Assembly (NCBI GenBank): GCA_024236175.1
Contig: JACKKY010000004.1
Coordinates: 632,501 to 696,500 of the forward strand
Length of the DNA stretch: 64,000 nt
Direction: 5' to 3'
From: Novosphingobium sp.
GTDB taxonomy: Bacteria > Pseudomonadota > Alphaproteobacteria > Sphingomonadales > Sphingomonadaceae
Shown: in pieces, positions 33,822 to 43,455 of the stretch
How the letters are laid out: every line of letters starts with the position of its first letter
How positions within the stretch are numbered: the first letter of the stretch is position 1
Notes under the pieces: generated by a model
Database searches by the model: none
Told to the model about the DNA's origin: nothing
The model's input: the letters and a program-made list of their open reading frames with translations, nothing else
Translations under genes and position numbers: made by a program

Positions 33822-35429
33822 CTAGGCGCGCGCGCCGATCATGGCAGCCGTTTCCGACAGCTTGACCTTCCCCGTCGCCGTCCTCGGGATCGCGGTTTCG
33901 GAAATGAACACGATCCGGCGAGGGACCTTGAAACTGGACAGCGTATCGCGCAGCGCCAGCTGCAGCGATTCCTGCGTCGGCGAAGTGCCTTGCTCCGGGA
34001 CAACCGCGGCAACCACGACCTTGCCGAATTCCTCGTCCGGCAACCCGGCGACGACGGCCATTGCAACCTCGGGCAAAGCCAGCAGCGCGGCTTCGACTTC
34101 CAGGCGCGAGACGTTCGCACCCCTTGTCTTTATCATGTCGTCCAGCCGTCCGGCGGGGAACAGCCAGCCGTCCTTGTCGATCCGGACGAGATCGCGGGTC
34201 GGATAGAAGCCGTCGGGCGTGAACACGTCGCTGCGCTCCCGCTTGTAGAGGTCGGACAGCATGGCCGGGCCGCGGATCCGCAATTCGCCGACCTCCCCGG
34301 GCGGCAATTCCTGCCCCGTCTCCGGATCGACCACGCGCCGTTCATAGCCGTTGATAGCGATGCCGAAGCCGTCCTCCTTGCCCGGCGGCAGCGGCTCATT
34401 GAGCGGCCAGGCGCTGTGGGCCGAAAAGCTCTCGGTCATGCCGTACATCGGAATCTTCTGCGGGAGCCGGTTGCCGCTCGCATCGCGAAAGCCGCTCAGC
34501 TCGGGGATCGTGCCTAGATCGATACCCTTTGCCTTCGCCGCCGCGATCAGTTTCGGCTGCTTGTCGCCCCAAGCATTCACCCGATTCACGCGGAATCGCT
34601 CGATGGCATCGAGCGCGTCTCCGACTTCGGGCGACCCGGGATAGACCAGCGTCCCGCCGACACTCAGCACCTGCATCATCGTCGATAGGCCAGCCAACCA
34701 GAACGAAGGCAGCAGGCACATCATCCGGGCATCACCGGTCATCGCGAAATTGCGCGCCAGCTCCGGCGAGTGGCGCGCAACCGCCCATTGCCGGTGGACA
34801 ACCGCCTTGGGCCGCGCCGTGCTCCCGGATGTGAAGACGACGATGGCATCGTCCCCGGGTGAAACTTCCCGTTCCACTTCCGCAAGCAGCGTATCGTCGG
34901 GAGCATCCGGCTCGTCGGCCATCGCAAGCAGGTCTTCGACCGGACGCGCCCAGGCCAGATCCTCCACATCGTCCAGCCATATCGACCGGAGGCAGGGCGC
35001 CTCCTTCAGGCGGAACTCATCGCACCTGCCGCCTGCAAGGCCTGGCAGCGCCGCTTCCAGCGTCGCGGCATAATCGTGGCCCAGGAAGCGACGTGTCCCG
35101 ACAAGGATCTGGCAGTCGCTGGTCCGCAGGATATGCGCCAGTTCGGGCGGCGTGCTCAACGTACTGACCGTCGTCAGCAAGGCACCGATGCGCAAGGCCG
35201 CAAGGAAGCCCGTCACCCAGAAGACGCCATCGGGCGCCAGCAACGCAACGCGAGTCCCCTTGCCCGCGCCGGCGGCGAGCAACGCGCGGGCCATGCGGGC
35301 GCTGCGACGGTCGAGTTCGTGGTAGCTCAGGGTCTCTTGGCAAGTGACGACGGCGTCATGCATCCCCCGCGACGCGACGATCGAGGCGAACAGGCCCGGA
35401 AGCGTCGACGGCGGCTCGGCTTCGGCCAA
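33822..35429 (-). CDS. Acyl-CoA synthetase/AMP-dependent ligase
   Basis: 535 aa with the complete ANL motif series: TSGSTARPKAVVHRQW (ATP loop), MYGMTESFSAH, GEVGELRIRGPAM, YPTRDLVRIDKDGWLFPAGRLDDMIKTRGANVSRLEVE, and the catalytic lysine in PRTATGKVKLSE. It forms an acyl-AMP and then acyl-CoA from a carboxylic acid; the acid is unknown. A TTG at 35429 is the start, supported by a strong GGGGAGGA site about 7 bases before it; there is no good ATG at the family N-terminus. Divergent from the SDR-SDR-P450 operon. Confidence 0.88.
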   Translation of the reverse strand: MAEAEPPSTLPGLFASIVASRGMHDAVVTCQETLSYHELDRRSARMARALLAAGAGKGTRVALLAPDGVFWVTGFLAALRIGALLTTVSTLSTPPELAHILRTSDCQILVGTRRFLGHDYAATLEAALPGLAGGRCDEFRLKEAPCLRSIWLDDVEDLAWARPVEDLLAMADEPDAPDDTLLAEVEREVSPGDDAIVVFTSGSTARPKAVVHRQWAVARHSPELARNFAMTGDARMMCLLPSFWLAGLSTMMQVLSVGGTLVYPGSPEVGDALDAIERFRVNRVNAWGDKQPKLIAAAKAKGIDLGTIPELSGFRDASGNRLPQKIPMYGMTESFSAHSAWPLNEPLPPGKEDGFGIAINGYERRVVDPETGQELPPGEVGELRIRGPAMLSDLYKRERSDVFTPDGFYPTRDLVRIDKDGWLFPAGRLDDMIKTRGANVSRLEVEAALLALPEVAMAVVAGLPDEEFGKVVVAAVVPEQGTSPTQESLQLALRDTLSSFKVPRRIVFISETAIPRTATGKVKLSETAAMIGARA

Positions 35430-35680
35430 ACTGGTTCCTCCCCTTCTCCGCTCGCGGCGCGGCGCCGAAGCGGAGACAATCTCACCACCGATGTTTCCGC
35501 TTCGTCAAGCCGAAGCAGATCCGCCTGCCCGGCTTCATTGACGGACATCAGACAATGCCCGCTTGCGCTATTGCCGCGCGAGCAAGGCGCTGGCGATCAC
35601 GGCGCGGTTGTGCAACGCTGAAGGCAGTGCTCATTCCGCCGCGACGCAAGCGCCGGAAGAGCAAGGAGAGAGTAGCTTGC

Positions 35681-36436
35681 ATGGCACAGTCGGAAACACG
35701 CAAAGTGGCCTTCGTTACGGGCGCGAGCTCGGGAATCGGGCGTGCGACGGCCGCCGCCTTCGCTGCCCGGGGATACGCAACCGCGCTGGTCGATTTCAAC
35801 GAAGCGCAGGGGCGCGAGGCCGAGGCGGAAATCCGCAAGGCCGGCGGGGAGTGCATGTTCATCGCCTGCGATGTGTCGAACGACGAATCGGTAAAACAGG
35901 CCGTCGAGACGGCCGTGTCCGCCTATGGCCGCCTCGATGCCGCCTTCAATGGCGCTGGAATCGACGGCGAGCACGGCAAGATGGCGGCCGATTGCTCCAT
36001 CGACAACTGGCAGAAGGTTCTCGGCGTCAACCTCACCGGCGTCTGGCTGTGCATGCGCCACCAGATCCCGGAAATGCTCAAGAACGGCGGCGGCGCGATC
36101 GTCAATTGTTCATCGACCGCGGGGCTGGAAGGCGCGCCGACGCTCGCCGCCTATTGCGCCTCCAAGCACGGGGTGATCGGCGTCACCAAGGCGGCGGCGA
36201 TCGAATATGCCCGGCAGGGAATTCGCGTGAACGCCGTCTGCCCGGGCATGATCGCGACACCGATGACGGCCGGGCTCGACCAGGAGCTGCTCTCGGCGCT
36301 TGTCGAGCAAAGCCCGATCGGCAGGCAGGGCCGGCCGGAGGAGATTGCATCAGCCGTACTCTGGCTGTGCAGCGACGGAGCGAGCTTCACCACGGGCCAG
36401 GCGCTGGCGGTCGACGGCGCCTGGACAAGCTGCTGA
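35681..36436 (+). CDS. SDR-family oxidoreductase
   Basis: 251 aa, classical SDR length. Motifs: TGASSGIGRATAAAF (cofactor), NGAGIDG (in place of NNAG), catalytic Ser/Tyr/Lys in NCSSTAGLEGAPTLAAYCASKHGVIG, and the C-terminal GRPEEIASAVLWLCSDGASFTTGQALAVDGAWTS. The start ATG 35681 follows AAGGAGAG. First gene of a three-gene run with another SDR (15 bp) and a P450 (0 bp between stop and ATG). It probably oxidises an alcohol intermediate of that pathway; the substrate is unknown. Confidence 0.88.
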   Translation: MAQSETRKVAFVTGASSGIGRATAAAFAARGYATALVDFNEAQGREAEAEIRKAGGECMFIACDVSNDESVKQAVETAVSAYGRLDAAFNGAGIDGEHGKMAADCSIDNWQKVLGVNLTGVWLCMRHQIPEMLKNGGGAIVNCSSTAGLEGAPTLAAYCASKHGVIGVTKAAAIEYARQGIRVNAVCPGMIATPMTAGLDQELLSALVEQSPIGRQGRPEEIASAVLWLCSDGASFTTGQALAVDGAWTSC

Positions 36437-36451
36437 TCCGGAGGACGTACA

Positions 36452-37384
36452 ATGACTGAACTTCGCTTTGACGGTCGCACGGCCATCGTCACCGGCGCAG
36501 GCGGCAATCCCAGCCTGGGCCGCGCCCATGCCATGCTGCTGGCGGCGCGCGGTGCGAACGTCGTCGTCAACGACATCGGCAGCGATCCGGAAATGCGCCA
36601 CTATCCGGGTACCGCTTCGTCCGAAGCAGTGGCCGAGGAAATCCGCGCCGCTGGAGGAAAGGCGGTGGCGGATACCAACACAGTCGCGACGGTCGAAGGC
36701 GCGCAGGCGATCGTGCAAACCGCGCTCGATGCGTTCGGGGGCATCGATATCCTTGTGAACAATGCGGCGGTTTCCATCGCCGCGCCGTTCGCGGCCATGA
36801 CACCGCATGATTTCCAGCGGCATATCGACATCAACCTGATGGGCGCGGTCTGGACCACCCGCGCGGCCTGGCCGCACATGCTGGCCAGCGGCTATGGCCG
36901 GATCGTCAACACCACGTCGAGCTCGATGACGGGATTTGCCGAACAGACCGCCTACGCGACAAGCAAGGGCGGGCTCTGGTCCTTCACCCGGTCACTGGCG
37001 GCCGAAGGCGCGGCGCACGGCATCAAGGTCAACGCGGTGAGCCCCGGGGCATTCACCAGGCTGGTGGTCTCGACGCTCGAGGACGATTCGCCGCTGCTGG
37101 AACATTCGAAGGAGAACCTGCCGCCCGAACTGGCGTCGCCTGCGCTTGCCTATCTTTGCCATGAGGACTGCCCGGTGAACGGCGAATGCATCGATTCGGT
37201 AGGCGGCGAGGTCCAGCGCACCTATATGGGGCGGACCCGCGGCTTCGCGGATCGCGCCGTGACCATTGAAATGGTGGCTCAGCGCTGGGATGAGGTCATG
37301 TCGCAAGCCGGCGCAGAAACCCTGGGCATCGGCGACATGGACACTTCGGGCTGGAAGATGAGAGCTTACGAAGGGGTTGAGTAA
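36452..37384 (+). CDS. SDR-family oxidoreductase with extended glycine loop
   Basis: 310 aa. The cofactor loop reads TGAGGNPSLGRAHA, two residues longer than the usual TGxxxGxG. VNNAAVS and the Tyr/Lys pair in TAYATSKGGLWSFTRSLA are conserved. The region after the cofactor strand (NVVVNDIGSDPEMRHYPGTASSEAVAEEI) resembles hydroxyacyl-CoA dehydrogenase-type SDRs, including the C-terminal extension after residue 250. It sits between an SDR and a P450 in one operon, with GGAGG 12 bp before the ATG. Confidence 0.85.
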   Translation: MTELRFDGRTAIVTGAGGNPSLGRAHAMLLAARGANVVVNDIGSDPEMRHYPGTASSEAVAEEIRAAGGKAVADTNTVATVEGAQAIVQTALDAFGGIDILVNNAAVSIAAPFAAMTPHDFQRHIDINLMGAVWTTRAAWPHMLASGYGRIVNTTSSSMTGFAEQTAYATSKGGLWSFTRSLAAEGAAHGIKVNAVSPGAFTRLVVSTLEDDSPLLEHSKENLPPELASPALAYLCHEDCPVNGECIDSVGGEVQRTYMGRTRGFADRAVTIEMVAQRWDEVMSQAGAETLGIGDMDTSGWKMRAYEGVE

Positions 37385-38674
37385 ATGGCCACGGTAACGA
37401 CAAGCGACGTGATGGAACTCAAGGGCGGCGAGACGCGCCTGGATCCCATAATCCGGAACAATCCCTTCCCCTTCTACCGCGCACTGCGCGAGAAGAACCC
37501 GGTCTACCACGATCCCGGGATCGATGTGTATCTCGTCACGCGATACGAAGACGCGAAGGCGGTGCTGCACGACGACGTGAACTTCTCGCTCGAACACGGC
37601 TATCAGGACCGCTACGCCAACGGCCATCTCGAAGAATTCGCCGCGATCATGGAACGCGACGGCGGCGGCTTCATCCGCGACCTGACACTCGATCCACCGG
37701 CGCACACGCGCCTGCGCCGCCTGACCGAGAAGGCGTTCACCGCCCATCGCGTGAAGGATCTGGAGCCGCGCATTCACCAGATCGTCGCGGATTTGATCGA
37801 GCGTGTCGCCGACCGCGGGGAATGCGACGGCGTGGCGGACATCGGCGGCCCGCTGACCGCCCAGTTCATTTGCGAACAACTCGGTTTCGACTGGAGCGAA
37901 GTCGGCACCGAACAGGTCGCGATCTGGACCAAGGCCGTGCTCGACCAGATCGGCCGGATGCAGACACGCGAACAGATGCTTGAGAACGCTCAGGTCATGT
38001 GCGGCCTGCAGAACTACATCCGCCGCTATATCGATGCCCGCGAAAAGGAACCGCGCGAGGACATGATCTCGGACATCGTCCATGCCGAGCTGCAGGACGC
38101 GGAAAACCCGAAACTGTCACGCTACGAGCAGATTTCCACCATCCGCGGCTTCCTGATCGCGGGCAACGACACGACCGCCACGGCGATCACCAACTTGCTG
38201 CTGGTCCTGGCGACGCAGCCGGGATTGATGGACGAACTCTATCCGAAGGTCGACGACAACCGGCTCATGACCCGGTTCGTGGAGGAACTGCTGCGCCTGC
38301 TGCCGCCGGTCCACGGCCTGTTCCGAACTGCGATGAAGGATGTCGAGATCGGCGGCACGCAGGTTCCGAAGGGCGCGCAGCTATGCATCCTGTATGCATC
38401 GGCCAATGACGACGATACGCATTTCCCCCACCCGCGCGAGCTCGATATCGATCGCCCGAATGTCGGCACCAGCCTGACATTCGGCTCGGGCATCCACAAA
38501 TGCGTCGGCCTTTCACTGGCGCGCATGGAGATCAAGGTCGCGGCGCAGGAGATCATCCGCCGGCTCGACAAGATCGAACTCGCCGTGCCGGTGGAGGAAC
38601 TCGATTACCTGCCGACACTGGCCAGCCAGTCGCTTGCCAGCCTGCCGCTGAAGTTCAGGCGCCGACAGGCCTGA
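37385..38674 (+). CDS. Cytochrome P450
   Basis: 429 aa, soluble bacterial size. The I-helix oxygen motif is AGNDTTATAI, the ExxR motif is in the EELLRLLPPVHGLFR region, and the heme loop is FGSGIHKCVGLSLARME with Cys373 as the thiolate ligand. The ATG directly follows the SDR stop (TAAATG), so expression is coupled. Its ferredoxin partner could be the one at 48.9 kb; none is encoded beside it. The substrate is unknown, but the context suggests hydroxylation upstream of SDR oxidation. Confidence 0.92.
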   Translation: MATVTTSDVMELKGGETRLDPIIRNNPFPFYRALREKNPVYHDPGIDVYLVTRYEDAKAVLHDDVNFSLEHGYQDRYANGHLEEFAAIMERDGGGFIRDLTLDPPAHTRLRRLTEKAFTAHRVKDLEPRIHQIVADLIERVADRGECDGVADIGGPLTAQFICEQLGFDWSEVGTEQVAIWTKAVLDQIGRMQTREQMLENAQVMCGLQNYIRRYIDAREKEPREDMISDIVHAELQDAENPKLSRYEQISTIRGFLIAGNDTTATAITNLLLVLATQPGLMDELYPKVDDNRLMTRFVEELLRLLPPVHGLFRTAMKDVEIGGTQVPKGAQLCILYASANDDDTHFPHPRELDIDRPNVGTSLTFGSGIHKCVGLSLARMEIKVAAQEIIRRLDKIELAVPVEELDYLPTLASQSLASLPLKFRRRQA

Positions 38675-38701
38675 CCAGCGCAGGGGCGCCGGACCGACGC
38701 C

Positions 38702-39550
38702 TCAGTCCGGCTCGTTTTCGATTGCCTCGCGCGCTTCGAGGATGGCGTCGATCTGGCTCTTGATCGCGCCGGCGGTCGCGCCGCCATCGATCGACATGAT
38801 CTGGCCGGTGACCTGCGCGGAGCGGTCGCAGGCGAAATAGAGCGCACCTTCCGCAATGTCGCGTCCCGAACCCTGCCGCTTCAGCGGCTGGAACCCCATG
38901 CGCACGTCCTTCACGGCCTGGGCGATGCGCGCGGCCTTGTCGCTTCCCGGCCCGCTCGGCTTGGCGAAGGTGCCCATGTCGCTCGGGATGTTGCCGGGGC
39001 AGATGCAGTTCACCCGGATCAGGTGCGGACCGAGTTCGATGGCCGCGGTCTGGGTAAAATTGACCACGGCGGCTTTCGAGGCCCGATAGGTGAAAAAGCC
39101 GTGGCCGGGCTGGATGCCGCTGATCGAGGATGTGTTGATGATCGATCCGCCGCCGCTTTTCGCCATGTGCCGGCCGGCCACCTGGGTGCCGAGCATGACG
39201 CCCATGACGTTGACGGACATGATCTTGTCGAAACAGGACAAATCGGCTTCGAGCAGCGGAGCGAAGAGATTGTCGCTCAGGCCGGCGTTGTTGAACATGA
39301 CGTGGAGCCCGCCGAATTCCGTGACCGCGAAATCGACAAGCGCCTGAAGCTCGGCTTCCTGCGACACGTCGGTATGCTTGTAGCGCACGGCGTCGCCCAG
39401 CTTGTCGGCCAGGGCCTGCCCTTCATCGTCGAGGACGTCGGCGATCACCACCTTCGCGCCTTCCTCGGCAAACAGCTCCACCGTTGCGCCGCCGAGGCCG
39501 CGCGCGCCCCCGGTTACGATCGCGACCTTGCCCGCCAGTTCACCCGCCAT
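38702..39550 (-). CDS. SDR-family oxidoreductase
   Basis: 282 aa from ATG 39550, with GGGAG 8 bases upstream. TGGARGLGGATVELFAEEG is the cofactor site, MFNNAG the structural motif, and NTSSISGIQPGHGFFTYRASKAAVVNFTQ gives catalytic Ser/Tyr/Lys. The C-terminus carries IMSIDGGATAGA. The open frame extends far upstream over the aldo/keto reductase on the other strand; that part is not coding. The gene is convergent with the P450 and divergent from the aldo/keto reductase. The substrate is unknown. Confidence 0.87.
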   Translation of the reverse strand: MAGELAGKVAIVTGGARGLGGATVELFAEEGAKVVIADVLDDEGQALADKLGDAVRYKHTDVSQEAELQALVDFAVTEFGGLHVMFNNAGLSDNLFAPLLEADLSCFDKIMSVNVMGVMLGTQVAGRHMAKSGGGSIINTSSISGIQPGHGFFTYRASKAAVVNFTQTAAIELGPHLIRVNCICPGNIPSDMGTFAKPSGPGSDKAARIAQAVKDVRMGFQPLKRQGSGRDIAEGALYFACDRSAQVTGQIMSIDGGATAGAIKSQIDAILEAREAIENEPD

Positions 39551-39670
39551 GTGCTTTCTCCCGAAATTGCACGCGCTCCTTAACCCAGCTGTCTCAAGCG
39601 GCAAGGCCTGCACGCGGACAGTTGCGTGTCCCTGCCGGTAAATGCCATGGTTCCGGCAAGGGAGAATGAC

Positions 39671-40651
39671 ATGGAATTGAGAATGCTTGGCGGCCGGCTT
39701 GAAGTTTCGGCGATCGGCCTGGGCTGCATGAGCATCAGCGGCGCCTACGGCCCCAAACTGTCGCAGGACGAGGCAAATCGCCTGCTCCAGACCGCCTTCG
39801 ATCTGGGAGTGACCTTTTTCGACACCGCGGAAATGTACGGTCCGTTCATCGGCGAGGAGATGGTCGGCGAAGGGCTCGCGCCCATTCGCGACAAGGTCGT
39901 CATCGCCACCAAGTTCGGGTTCGATATCGATCCGGAGACCGGCCCGCGCATCCGGCCCGGCCAATCGACCACGGGCTTCGACAGCCGCCCGGAGCATATC
40001 CGCGAGGTTTGCGACGCATCGCTGAAGCGGTTGCGCACCGATCGCATCGACCTGTTCTACCAGCACCGAGTCGATCCCGACGTGCCGATCGAGGACGTCG
40101 CCGGAACGGTCGGGGAGCTGGTCAAGGCAGGCAAGGTGAAGTGTTTCGGCATGTCCGAAGCGGATGCCGCCACGATCCGCCGCGCCCATGCCGTTCACCC
40201 CGTTACCGCGCTGCAGAGCGAGTATTCTCTCTGGACGCGCGATGTCGAGGACGAGATCCTGCCCACGCTGCGCGAACTGAACATCGGCTTCGTGCCGTTC
40301 AGCCCGCTGGGCCGCGGCTTCCTGACCGGCTCGCTCAAGCCCGACTCGCTGCCCGAAAACGACTGGCGTTCGAAAATGCCCCGCTTCAAGGGCGACGCCG
40401 CAGCCAAGAACTATGCGATGGTCGAGGCGGTGCAGGCACTGGCCGCGAAGAAAGGTTGCACTGCAGGCCAGCTCGCACTCGCCTGGGTGCTGCATCAGGG
40501 CAAGGACATCGCCCCGATCCCGGGCACCCGCAAGATCGAGCGGCTCGAGGAAAATGCCGCAGCCGCCGAGATCGAACTGACGGCGGAGGAAATCGCTGCG
40601 ATCGAGAATGCGATGCCGGCCGAGGAGATCGCCGGGGGACGCTACGCATGA
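39671..40651 (+). CDS. Aldo/keto reductase
   Basis: 326 aa, TIM-barrel AKR. Catalytic residues are visible as Asp and Tyr in FFDTAEMYGPF, Lys in KVVIATKFGF and His in LFYQHRVDP. The start has MLGGRLEVSAIGLGCMSIS and the end TAEEIAAIENAMPA. It resembles AKR13-type NADPH reductases such as the phenylacetaldehyde or YakC-like group. ATG 39671 follows GGGAGA. The stop overlaps the next ATG (ATGA), so it is coupled with the alpha/beta hydrolase. Confidence 0.9.
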   Translation: MELRMLGGRLEVSAIGLGCMSISGAYGPKLSQDEANRLLQTAFDLGVTFFDTAEMYGPFIGEEMVGEGLAPIRDKVVIATKFGFDIDPETGPRIRPGQSTTGFDSRPEHIREVCDASLKRLRTDRIDLFYQHRVDPDVPIEDVAGTVGELVKAGKVKCFGMSEADAATIRRAHAVHPVTALQSEYSLWTRDVEDEILPTLRELNIGFVPFSPLGRGFLTGSLKPDSLPENDWRSKMPRFKGDAAAKNYAMVEAVQALAAKKGCTAGQLALAWVLHQGKDIAPIPGTRKIERLEENAAAAEIELTAEEIAAIENAMPAEEIAGGRYA

Positions 40652-41514
40652 GCGAGGCCACGCTGGCGCGTAGCGACGAAGTCCCCGCCGAAGTCGCCGC
40701 GCTGGAAGCGCGTGCACGGCGGATCGAAACGCCGTGCGGGGACGGCGTCATGGTCTGGCGCGTGTGGGGCCAGGGCGATCCTGTCGTCCTGGGCCACGGC
40801 GCGCAAGGATCATGGATGCACTGGACCCGCAATATCGATGCGCTGGCCGAGAAACGCATGGTGATAGCAGCCGACCTGCCCGGACATGGCGATTCGGCGA
40901 TGCCCGCCACCCCCGGTCAGGCCGGCATTTCGCGGGCGCTCGCCACCGGGCTGCGCGAGATACTCGGCGATGCGCTTCCGGCCGACCTGGTCGGCTTTTC
41001 GTTCGGAGGAGTCGCCTTCACTTTCCTCGCTGCGCTGCATCCCGACGTGGCAAGGCGCGTGATCCTGGTCGGCTGCGGCGGGCTCGATACGCCGGTGGGC
41101 CATGTCGACCTGAAGCGCGCCAGCGGCCTGAAAGGCGAGGAGCGGCGGGCGGTCCTGAAGCACAATCTGCTGGCGCTTATGCTTCACGGCGAGGACTGCA
41201 TCGACGAATTCGCCCTCTGGCAGCTGGTCGCCAACGCAAGGCGCGCCAGGCTGAACGTTCCGGGACTGGTCCTGCCCGACCGGCTGACGTTTATCCTGCC
41301 CGACGTGACGGTGCCGGTCGACGCCATCTGGGGGGAATTCGACGGTCCGCATCCCGAGCCGGAGGTCCAAGAAGAAGTCCTGCGCCGGTTCCAGCCCGAA
41401 ACCGATTTCCGGGTTGTCGCGGGAGCCGGCCACTGGGCGATGTTCGAACGGCCCGACGAATTCAACCGGACGCTGATCGATATGCTGGACCAGCCGTTGC
41501 GGAAGCTCGCATAA
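40648..41514 (+). CDS. Alpha/beta-hydrolase
   Basis: 288 aa. Nucleophile elbow GFSFGG (Ser), oxyanion region GHGAQGSWMHW, probable acid Asp in IWGEFDGPH and catalytic His in GAGHWAMFERP. The fold is that of the meta-cleavage-product hydrolases and esterases. Overlap with the aldo/keto reductase and the 45-bp gap to the amidohydrolase place it in a degradative run, where it probably cleaves an ester or C-C bond. The exact bond is unknown. Confidence 0.88.
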   Translation: MSEATLARSDEVPAEVAALEARARRIETPCGDGVMVWRVWGQGDPVVLGHGAQGSWMHWTRNIDALAEKRMVIAADLPGHGDSAMPATPGQAGISRALATGLREILGDALPADLVGFSFGGVAFTFLAALHPDVARRVILVGCGGLDTPVGHVDLKRASGLKGEERRAVLKHNLLALMLHGEDCIDEFALWQLVANARRARLNVPGLVLPDRLTFILPDVTVPVDAIWGEFDGPHPEPEVQEEVLRRFQPETDFRVVAGAGHWAMFERPDEFNRTLIDMLDQPLRKLA

Positions 41515-41559
41515 TGAAATAGCACAGGCGATGCGTATTAAGGAGAGGCACGGCACCCG

Positions 41560-42849
41560 ATGGTGACATTCACCAACGCCCGGATCTTCGACGGCCGGAA
41601 AAAGCTTCCCGGCCTGCACACGGTCGCGATCGAGGGGAACCGCATAGCTTCCGTGTCGGAAGGCGACGCGGACGGCGACGCCATCGACCTTGCCGGCATG
41701 ACGCTCATGCCCGGCATGATTTCATGCCATTTCCATACCGATTTCTACAAGTTCACGCTGGAGATGGGCGTGTCGGGCGAGCCGCTCGGCAAGGAACTCC
41801 CGCCCGGCGTACTCATGGCAATCGGCGTGCGCAATTGCGGCATCCTGCTTGAAAGCGGCTTCACCGGCTATATCGGCGCAGCCTGCGGGCACGACATCGA
41901 CGCGCAGCTCAAGATCGCGATCGCCGAAGGCATCATCCAGGGCCCGCGCATCCGGGCCTGCAGCGCGCATATCGGCACCACCGGCGACGTCAACGACAGC
42001 GTCAAGTGGTGGCGGCGCTTCGACAGTCCCGGCACCGACGTCTTCGTCGACGGGCCCGAAGACATGCGCAAGATGGTGCGCGAATACATCCGGCGCGGTT
42101 CGGAGACGATCAAGATATTCGTCAGTTCCGGCCATGGCGGCCTGCCCTGGCCGGTTCCGCGCAACATGGCCCGCGACGAGATCGCGGCCGTGGTCGAAGC
42201 CGCCCATATGCGCGGCGCGAAAGTGCGCGCGCATTCGGCCACCAAAGAGATGATCCGCGAATGCGTGGAACTGGGCGTGGACATCATCGACCATGGCGAT
42301 GAAATCGACGAGGAGATCATCGCGATGATGGCGGAGCGCGGGACCTTCTGGGTGCCGAGCCTGCGATATCCCACCTGCATGGTCGAACTCGGCTGGGCCG
42401 ATGCCGATTTGCCGGGCCAGATCGAAAACGTCCGCGCCATGCTGCCGGTCGCGCAGAAGGCAGGTGTAAGAATCCTGATCGGCGACGATTACAGCGGGGT
42501 GTTCCGCGGCGTTCTGGAAGACGACCCGCTCGACCACAAGGTCGGCGACTACGGACGGGAGTTCGCGTTCTACGGCGCCATCGACGGGCTCTCGCCGGAA
42601 GACATCCTGAGCTGGGGCACCGCCAATGCCGGCGAAGCGCTGCTCGGCGGGCATGACCGGCTGGGCGTGATCGAGGAAGGCGCGCTGGCGGACCTGATCG
42701 TGGTCGACGGGGACCCCCTGGCCGATCTTTCGCTGCTTGCCCGCCCACAATCCGCGCTGCGGGCCGTCATCCGCGACGGCGTGCTCGCGATCGACCGGCT
42801 CTCGCAAGAGGCAGCCGGTTCCCATGCGATGAAGGAAGCCGCCGAATGA
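41560..42849 (+). CDS. Amidohydrolase-superfamily protein
   Basis: 429 aa. Metal site His-x-His is in MISCHFHTDFYKF, the likely bridging Lys is in ETIKIFVSSGHGG, further histidines are RAHSAT and IIDHGDE, and the catalytic Asp is in LIGDDYSG. The N- and C-terminal strands form the urease-like beta sandwich (TFTNARIFDGRKK, EGALADLIVVDGDPL). It probably hydrolyses an amide or related C-N bond; related proteins include imidazolonepropionase-like enzymes and Xaa-Pro dipeptidases. The stop overlaps the ATG of the VOC gene. Confidence 0.88.
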   Translation: MVTFTNARIFDGRKKLPGLHTVAIEGNRIASVSEGDADGDAIDLAGMTLMPGMISCHFHTDFYKFTLEMGVSGEPLGKELPPGVLMAIGVRNCGILLESGFTGYIGAACGHDIDAQLKIAIAEGIIQGPRIRACSAHIGTTGDVNDSVKWWRRFDSPGTDVFVDGPEDMRKMVREYIRRGSETIKIFVSSGHGGLPWPVPRNMARDEIAAVVEAAHMRGAKVRAHSATKEMIRECVELGVDIIDHGDEIDEEIIAMMAERGTFWVPSLRYPTCMVELGWADADLPGQIENVRAMLPVAQKAGVRILIGDDYSGVFRGVLEDDPLDHKVGDYGREFAFYGAIDGLSPEDILSWGTANAGEALLGGHDRLGVIEEGALADLIVVDGDPLADLSLLARPQSALRAVIRDGVLAIDRLSQEAAGSHAMKEAAE

Positions 42850-43379
42850 CGATCCCGGCCAACCGGAACCGACAATACATGCAGATGTGCTGGGTCGTGC
42901 CCGACCTCGACGCAGCGATCGGCCATTGGCTGCAGACCACGGGCGCAGGTCCGTTCTTCCTGTTCGAGGACGTCCATTTCACCGACAGCCACTACCGCGG
43001 CCAGCCGATGGACGTCGCGCCCCACCGTGCGGCGATCGGCCAGCACGGCGACATGCAGATAGAGCTGATCTGCCCGCTCGGCGACGATCCGGGAATATGG
43101 CGGGAGGTAGTGCCCGCCGGCAGCTTCGGCTTCCATCACACCGCCCTCTATTGCGACGATTACGATGCGGAGCGCGACGCCCTGATGAAGTCCGGCGCCG
43201 AAATCGCATTCGAGGGACTGATGATGGGCGCCAGGACCGGCTATCTCGATACGGTGAAGACTTTGGGCTTCATGACCGAGCTCATCACCGCCAACCCGGT
43301 AGCCGAAGAAGTGTTCGGCGCGTTTCGCGCCGCGGCCGAGAACTGGGACGGTTCCGACCCCATCCGCACATTGGGATGA
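42846..43379 (+). CDS. VOC-superfamily (glyoxalase/dioxygenase-like) protein
   Basis: 177 aa, one VOC module. The start QYMQMCWVVPDLDAAIGHWLQTTGAGPFFLFEDVHF has the beta-alpha-beta-beta-beta pattern and MQIELICPLGDDPGIWREVV, GSFGFHHTALYCDDYDAERDALMKSG follow with a candidate metal His. Families with this fold include glyoxalases, epimerases, decarboxylating enzymes and ring-cleavage proteins. Start overlaps the amidohydrolase stop, so the pair is probably functionally linked. The reaction cannot be told from the sequence. Confidence 0.83.
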   Translation: MTIPANRNRQYMQMCWVVPDLDAAIGHWLQTTGAGPFFLFEDVHFTDSHYRGQPMDVAPHRAAIGQHGDMQIELICPLGDDPGIWREVVPAGSFGFHHTALYCDDYDAERDALMKSGAEIAFEGLMMGARTGYLDTVKTLGFMTELITANPVAEEVFGAFRAAAENWDGSDPIRTLG

Positions 43380-43455
43380 GCGGCACGAACATGACGAATA
43401 TCAAGGATGGACGGCTCGGCGACGGTTAGTCATGCCGGCCTTCGTGGGAGTGAAT

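Noticed and set aside
38702..40717. A 671-codon minus-strand frame extending the SDR upstream
   Set aside because: The SDR starts at 39550 with a ribosome site; the additional part is antisense to the aldo/keto reductase.
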